From an uncultured Eubacteriales bacterium (lineage in GTDB: Bacteria > Bacillota > Clostridia > Lachnospirales > Lachnospiraceae): DNA of 11,354 nt. The stretch spans positions 1-11,354 of the forward strand of contig ONVB01000098.1 of assembly GCA_900321145.1 (NCBI GenBank), written 5' to 3'. The translations under genes were made by a program, and so were the position numbers. The notes below the pieces were generated by a model, which saw nothing but the letters and a program-made list of their open reading frames with translations, was not told where the DNA came from and ran no database searches. Below, one piece after another: positions 9,901 to 11,354 of this stretch (position 1 is the stretch's first letter; each line of letters opens with the position of its first letter).

Positions 9901-10425
9901 TCTCTTTCCGCCGTAACCCTTTACAAATGACACACCCATATCAATTCCATACTTATTTACTGCAGAAGTACGATTGATCCCCGCATGATTCGTGATCAGC
10001 TCGGTATATACCGAGAACCTTCTTGCATAATCAGCCGCATACATAAAATCACTTGAGTCAAGCTCCTTTATAGCCTGAAGATCCTTATAATCCTTCTTCT
10101 GCGGGAATTTCACTCCCGAAGTCTTGATCCTGCCGATAGCCTTGGCAAAGAATCCGCCGAGCCACTCAAGATTCTCCTTTACCTTGTCCGCACCGCCGTC
10201 AACCTCCCCGATCACGGGATGAGACTCCATAGCCTTGACCATCTTCTCTGCATACTCTGCCTTCTGCTCAAGCTTAAGCCCCTTTATCTCGCTTATGCTC
10301 ATCCCCTCTTCGGCAAGAAGATAAGAGTCGACAAGAAAATCGATCGAAGCTTCCGATCCTTCGACCACGATTCCTGTTTTCTTCAATACATTTCTTTGCT
10401 CCGCACTTAAATTCCCGTAATTCAT
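3901..10425 (-). CDS. Giant cytoplasmic protein of unknown family, 2174 residues, internally duplicated
   Basis: I do not recognise the family. I place the start at ATG 10425, preceded by AGGAGGTG (10437-10444; spacing slightly long). The frame stays open to an ATG at 10563, but that lies upstream of the promoter's -10 box, and its hydrophobic 46-residue extension would falsely suggest a signal peptide. From the chosen start there is no signal peptide or membrane segment. Layout: helical module A (about 6-150); a region to about 505 with Gly/Tyr-rich stretches; a strongly charged Glu-rich linker (about 506-632); module B (about 651-787), a diverged copy of module A; long helical regions; a Lys/Arg/Glu/Ala-rich helix, probably coiled coil (about 1620-1682); further helical sequence; and a basic then Gln/His/Asn-rich tail. 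The first cysteine is residue 835, and cysteines are scattered after that. No catalytic motif, Walker box or toxin signature is visible. It leads an operon with three GNAT-like genes. A scaffold or structural role is a guess. Confidence 0.85.
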   Translation of the reverse strand: MNYGNLSAEQRNVLKKTGIVVEGSEASIDFLVDSYLLAEEGMSISEIKGLKLEQKAEYAEKMVKAMESHPVIGEVDGGADKVKENLEWLGGFFAKAIGRIKTSGVKFPQKKDYKDLQAIKELDSSDFMYAADYARRFSVYTELITNHAGINRTSAVNKYGIDMGVSFVKGYGGKRYSGSYRDDLSKTNEYKFARDINLINTLRSFNIANNAISDSETDKKDRAIIKTVTELNLLGDLEGKDVNSLDKLELNARGEINLAWLGISNTTKAHNVNTKKINYKKLELKEEEIDTLLNENAQGTLAKALTSENAKKTMYSNYKMIRAMNIKKIMDDVFVNGDHYEIYELENPHYYQDGRGTNKKMIVNKGDHSTIEYIKKRYSGGALKPLTTKFDETFLALEAYENPLILMKNKIYGKSVNHYDISNTGGFAYKENAKSELIDVYDESYILGANSVDYRNKAKQAEITKQVVITKLGEGGENLVGYRPIIFNDAGTELTKLDKIVPMKEIRTKEEAEKAREEETKKADAAEVKRIENILAMEKTVEKNWQPAEIKEEVKVKAEVKENKEEVKSEAEAVPEEMVFEEGETAAEVAEGEEAKEEVKEEVEEEVEEEVIEDEVKEEKAKKEEAPEDDTEYKPTPFVEKLDWVDFFDMSDKDVLKTFEGFGITIEDPMDARPFVYMYALGIKKMTLDDLYNASPEEKKALGKSLIEDYKKNGLIGAAAGKLKRRQAEKNLSWYGKMMDEAMRILKKENLKLPNAKQAGSVEQARRLRHTKLWAASIMNGFVTILEGQGLVFSKDNKKSKNNPLEIAQMYWFKEEYGVQFELDKAMLSAIDTACGTMMNYWDESVPLELKVKSKLLAEFTYNGQNIVNKEDYDEKVISRVNKDLIDTCYVSDFAGFNGVFTKKEMEKILATPAVEIKTSDSALYEKMKSTIEKAVAREAKKKGNRDFVERKKGELKYQWEMISPAAKQQIEIEGLGAGYEKESFKSANDYCMALDEICASFKLRSDEAKAAGHKELAEYFDNLAYLSDYRKVDLKKLCEEDPTLRKMLEFVKNGPFTANLKGKSVVEIYESVTRIENSRNTLHGYMMMTGSITDMIRRGNGLIRENIDEQWDKIRAEYDSAVEMLRKGITNGGDKEVDTICTVPVSNYIGEYDNDSSICMSHKIYKSVITMNIDGWDESEKSLVRAMGAVNLAVRTAVRKNAILVKNGDKEARKKQADFLRFDGLVRGDGEGNFAVKSAVDKLNLLHWYKGFIKEYGKDPMFAQIKEEIDFFKENEYKITAELQKAALKELNDSRKDPAKNLELLLKLFEAGINSGTEEKVSRDYLQKLSKAELNKLHDTWMEMLFKNGTVASTELYTLETMQSELTASKELGGEPYGFGRLKYAREQMLTEGYFNKLSNPVKTGKTSVIAHAAMLRRTLISIGLNEDDLKAKERKMFIDVTHSRGLYRLYEMNLAFDRKGSFPIKAEFDGVGKIVSVDVPKDKDLVYAQEAEKIEPELYSLMTKVYKVVDLADDLLEELKNEDIGDVLNEIKKISEFDEENSLLTYTAAADEIETGIAKLKENKADDKVIGKIEKFCNRAKSVFDEKYYKHVSFDSGIKIQLAQCKKGYTAEGYRKSDKVYKSITEKRQAAEDAKKVVTDKREAKRLAEEQRKAAEKKENARKKRVFSKIKDFEHLDEEGKRLNSNSPEYEENLKKQISALRVVYTLERSAEIELVNPDKTLAGGGINYDRFCEKLFKTDQDKKMTKNDTNLACAIFNLLPANTDEAVIDSIASLAPFKQEHISTLCNYIKSFVGNGKVDERSLKYINDIDAASVRITEHIMKLEEVVDAKKPHHQNVDPRESRRLNDALKTRINGTRSYEEVYAAIGELKNSLTKHVDILHYTSYAIAAVKLAEEGVKFSRKTLDKKAEQFKNEYLKDEALLWERYRDASLKESISGAEGMKDLEKSMSRDIYGIANKDDCVSYVKDMDKLHFNMMDNVEPEKRSEAYQKLVRAVKEAAEMEVTDAQPYDALVVARKNEAILKAAFEYMGNKMKKRSSWDGQARFENGLDALAVVWKYTPGARHLIADFVAKINKERGLSRRSTDPDYVKIEKYGAQNAEDKEIARETDKTYGKKANISIIKRRRAIRNQGVEIIEAPLAVAHQPQHQQEENVPVMNEAQREAGRKTNVNE
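8065..8475 (-). other. Module B of the giant protein (internal duplicate)
   Basis: This stretch encodes about residues 651-787 and repeats the pattern of module A: VLKTFEGFGITIED against VLKKTGIVVEG, FVYMYALGIKKMTLDDLY against FLVDSYLLAEEGMSISEIK, AEKNLSWYGKMMDEAMRILK against VKENLEWLGGFFAKAIGRIK, and LKLPNAK against VKFPQKK. Order and spacing agree over about 140 residues. The DNA shows no evident identity, so the duplication is old. Confidence 0.65.
8594..8641 (-). repeat. 12-bp tandem repeat in the Glu-rich linker
   Basis: Read on the plus strand, the unit ACTTCTTCTTCA occurs twice exactly (8594-8617), then as ACTTCTTCTTTA (8618-8629) and ACTTCTTCCTTG (8630-8641). It encodes a four-residue EEV(E/K) period at about residues 595-611. 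Units are in frame, so copy-number change would alter only linker length. Confidence 0.85.
9976..10410 (-). other. Module A of the giant protein (internal duplicate)
   Basis: This stretch encodes about residues 6-150. Landmarks are VLKKTGIVVEG, the helix FLVDSYLLAEEGMSISEIK, KENLEWLGGFFAKAIGRIK, VKFPQKK, and a following helix with YARRFSVYTELI. The same series occurs in module B (8065-8475). The module opens the protein, directly after the chosen start codon, which supports that start. Confidence 0.65.
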
Positions 10426-10530
10426 AGATTTAACAACACCTCCTCGATTAAGATATAACAATTCGATCACTTCGTAATCCTGCGCAATACATATAAATTG
10501 AGTCGCACATATTACAAAACATAATAGCTT

Positions 10531-10559
10531 ATTATACCTCAAAACCATCCGTTTGAGAA
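10531..10559 (-). promoter_or_regulatory. Promoter of the giant gene/GNAT operon
   Basis: On the minus strand a perfect TATAAT lies at 10531-10536. A partial -35 (TTCTCA, 10554-10559) is 17 bases upstream, directly beside the tRNA terminator. Transcription should begin near 10524, giving a leader of about 100 bases before the ATG at 10425. I see no riboswitch-like structure in this leader. Confidence 0.65.
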
Positions 10560-10561
10560 GC

Positions 10562-10597
10562 AAAAAAAGCGTGGTTTCTACAAAACCACGCTTTTTT
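10562..10597 (-). terminator. Strong terminator after tRNA-Leu, symmetric
   Basis: The stem AAGCGTGGTTT pairs with AAACCACGCTT around a short loop, with A-runs on one side and T-runs on the other. On the minus strand it starts nine bases after the tRNA's discriminator base and ends in seven Ts (10562-10568). Because the flanks are symmetric (A-run/T-run) it would also stop plus-strand transcription. Confidence 0.93.
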
Positions 10598-10606
10598 CAT
10601 CTCCAA

Positions 10607-10690
10607 TGCGGGAGATGGGACTTGAACCCACACGTCGTTGCCAACACTAGATCCTTAGTCTAGCCTGTCTGCCAATTCCAGCACTCCCGC
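10607..10690 (-). tRNA. tRNA-Leu, anticodon AAG
   Basis: This is an 84-base class II tRNA. The acceptor stem is GCGGGAG/CTCCCGC with discriminator A. The D arm is CTG/CAG with GG in the loop. The anticodon stem is CTAGA/TCTAG with loop CTAAGGA, so the anticodon is AAG, reading CUU (and CUC or more if A34 becomes inosine). The 15-base variable arm has the stem GTTG/CGAC capped by a GCAA tetraloop. The T arm is GTGGG-TTCAAGT-CCCAT. CCA is not encoded (TTG follows), so it must be added after transcription. Confidence 0.96.
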
Positions 10691-10714
10691 ACGCGTTTCA
10701 CACGCACGAGTGAT

Positions 10715-10766
10715 AGTATAGCAAGGCATAGGCATATTGTCAAGCATTTTTTAAAAATATTTTTAA
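10715..10766 (-). promoter_or_regulatory. Consensus promoter of tRNA-Leu with AT-rich upstream element
   Basis: On the minus strand TTGACA (10738-10743) and TATACT (10715-10720) are separated by exactly 17 bases; the start should be near 10708, 18 bases before the tRNA. Just upstream is an all-A/T stretch with the perfect 16-base palindrome TTAAAAATATTTTTAA (10751-10766), which suits an UP element. It overlaps the leuD stop codon (10763-10765). No GC-rich terminator separates leuD from this promoter. Confidence 0.92.
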
Positions 10767-11251
10767 TTTTTTGAATTAATGTAATTTATCAGGCCCTCAC
10801 TCTTGATGATTTCCTGCATAAACGGCGGGAAAGCCTGGCCCTTATAGCTTGTTCCCTTGGTCACATCCGTGATGGTTCCGGAGTCGAAATCGATCTCGAC
10901 CTCATCTCCGGCCTCAATCTCCTTTGCAGCCTCGGGGCACTCGATGATCGGAAGTCCGATATTGATCGCGTTCCTGTAGAATATCCTCGCAAATGTCTCA
11001 GCAATTACGCAGGATATACCCGATGCCTTTATCGCGATCGGGGCATGCTCTCTCGAAGAGCCGCAGCCGAAATTCTTGTTGGCTACCATGATGTCTCCAT
11101 CCTTCACGCGCTTTACAAACTCGGGATCTATATCCTCCATACAGTTCTTTGCAAGCTCGATCGGATCCGAAGAGTTAAGATACCTTGCAGGGATTATAAC
11201 GTCGGTATCTACATTATCGCCGTATTTATGTACTGTTCCTTTTGCTTTCAT
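10763..11251 (-). CDS. leuD: 3-isopropylmalate dehydratase, small subunit
   Basis: The 162-residue protein is the small swivelling-domain subunit that pairs with LeuC. Together they isomerise 2- to 3-isopropylmalate in leucine synthesis. The motif NFGCGSSREHAP (residues 60-71) is the aconitase-superfamily substrate-binding loop. NVDTDVIIPARYL (13-25) is the conserved N-terminal region, with YLNS as the variable specificity loop. The length matches the short clostridial/archaeal type rather than the roughly 200-residue proteobacterial form. The ATG at 11251 has AGGAGG six bases before it. leuC is expected upstream but lies outside the window. Homoaconitase or dimethylmalate dehydratase small subunits look alike, so the substrate is inferred. 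The gene ends 20 bases before the -35 box of the tRNA-Leu promoter, a neat pairing with leucine metabolism that may be chance. Confidence 0.9.
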   Translation of the reverse strand: MKAKGTVHKYGDNVDTDVIIPARYLNSSDPIELAKNCMEDIDPEFVKRVKDGDIMVANKNFGCGSSREHAPIAIKASGISCVIAETFARIFYRNAINIGLPIIECPEAAKEIEAGDEVEIDFDSGTITDVTKGTSYKGQAFPPFMQEIIKSEGLINYINSKN

Positions 11252-11267
11252 TATTATCCTCCTTATG

Positions 11268-11295
11268 AAGATCCTTCCTGTTGCTTCGCAAGCCC
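11268..11295 (-). repeat. Dispersed repeat copy 2, upstream of leuD
   Basis: The 28 bases match 149-176 except at three positions (CC to TT, and T to C). The copy begins 16 bases before the leuD start codon. It lacks the outer 10-bp stem partner present in the first copy, but keeps a small TTGC-GAA-GCAA hairpin. It is probably part of a longer element that includes the palindrome at 11305-11342 and may continue past the window edge. Confidence 0.7.
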
Positions 11296-11304
11296 TCGCA
11301 TTTG

Positions 11305-11342
11305 GTCCTAAGGGGTACCGCTTGCGGTGGATTCCTTAGGAC
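11305..11342. repeat. Palindromic hairpin upstream of leuD
   Basis: GTCCTAAGG (11305-11313) pairs perfectly with CCTTAGGAC (11334-11342). Inside, ACCGC pairs with GCGGT around TT. Between the stems two G-U pairs and one U-A pair can form on the plus-strand RNA, leaving a two-base bulge; on the minus strand the G-U pairs become mismatches. There is no U-tract, so it does not look like a terminator. Confidence 0.75.
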
Positions 11343-11354
11343 ATCGAAGGCCGG

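Noticed and set aside
10448..10522. A possible leaderless 24-codon frame (MFCNMCDSIYMYCAG...) right at the predicted transcript start of the giant operon
   Set aside because: It has no ribosome binding site and no recognisable regulatory composition, and a frame of this length is expected by chance. The coincidence with the predicted start site is noted only.
10607..10690. tRNA-Leu as an integration site for the giant-gene operon
   Set aside because: No integrase, no phage genes, and no duplicate of the tRNA 3' end at the far side of the operon (988-1232) were seen. The adjacency alone does not support a mobile island.
11266..11340. Short plus-strand frame MKILPVASQALAFGPKGY... in the leuD upstream region
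   Set aside because: It is built entirely from the dispersed repeat and the palindrome, and its only ribosome-binding-like sequence is incidental. It is not credible as a gene.
1..11354. CRISPR arrays, insertion sequences, rRNA genes
   Set aside because: No regularly spaced repeats, transposase-like frames or rRNA sequence were seen anywhere in the window.

Overview
The window looks like chromosomal DNA of a low-to-mid GC Gram-positive anaerobe, most likely a member of Clostridia (Lachnospiraceae-like). This rests on the 162-residue LeuD, the strong AGGAGG-type ribosome binding sites, the sigma-A-like promoters, and a tRNA-Leu with an AAG anticodon and no encoded CCA. The genus cannot be fixed from the sequence alone. 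Every gene I can support lies on the minus strand, so the transcriptional order runs from high to low coordinates: leuD, tRNA-Leu, a giant unknown gene, three acetyltransferase-like genes, murI, asnB.

Right flank (10598-11354): leuD (small subunit of 3-isopropylmalate dehydratase) is preceded by a palindrome and one copy of a short dispersed repeat. It is followed almost at once by a consensus promoter and tRNA-Leu(AAG), and then by a strong intrinsic terminator.

Centre (1127-10597): an apparent four-gene operon starts at a promoter directly beside the tRNA terminator. Its first gene encodes a 2174-residue, apparently cytoplasmic protein of no family I recognise. That protein has an internally duplicated helical module of about 140 residues, a glutamate-rich linker with a 12-bp tandem repeat, and a basic/charged helix. 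After gaps of 46, 42 and 15 bases come three genes for proteins of 282-286 residues. They look like diverged tandem double-GNAT proteins; only the last keeps a recognisable acetyl-CoA loop. The last gene seems to have lost its native C-terminus through a 2-base frameshift, because the intact tail can still be read in another frame just past its stop. A strong terminator ends the unit.

Left flank (1-1126): murI (glutamate racemase) has its own extended -10 promoter. It is followed by a hairpin carrying the second copy of the dispersed repeat, and then by the first 42 codons of asnB, which runs off the window.

The core genes on either side (amino-acid and cell-wall metabolism, tRNA) contrast with the central operon, which is the accessory and least understood part. 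The best candidate for something undescribed is this operon: a giant scaffold-like protein with a set of GNAT-fold partners. No function can be assigned to it from sequence alone.
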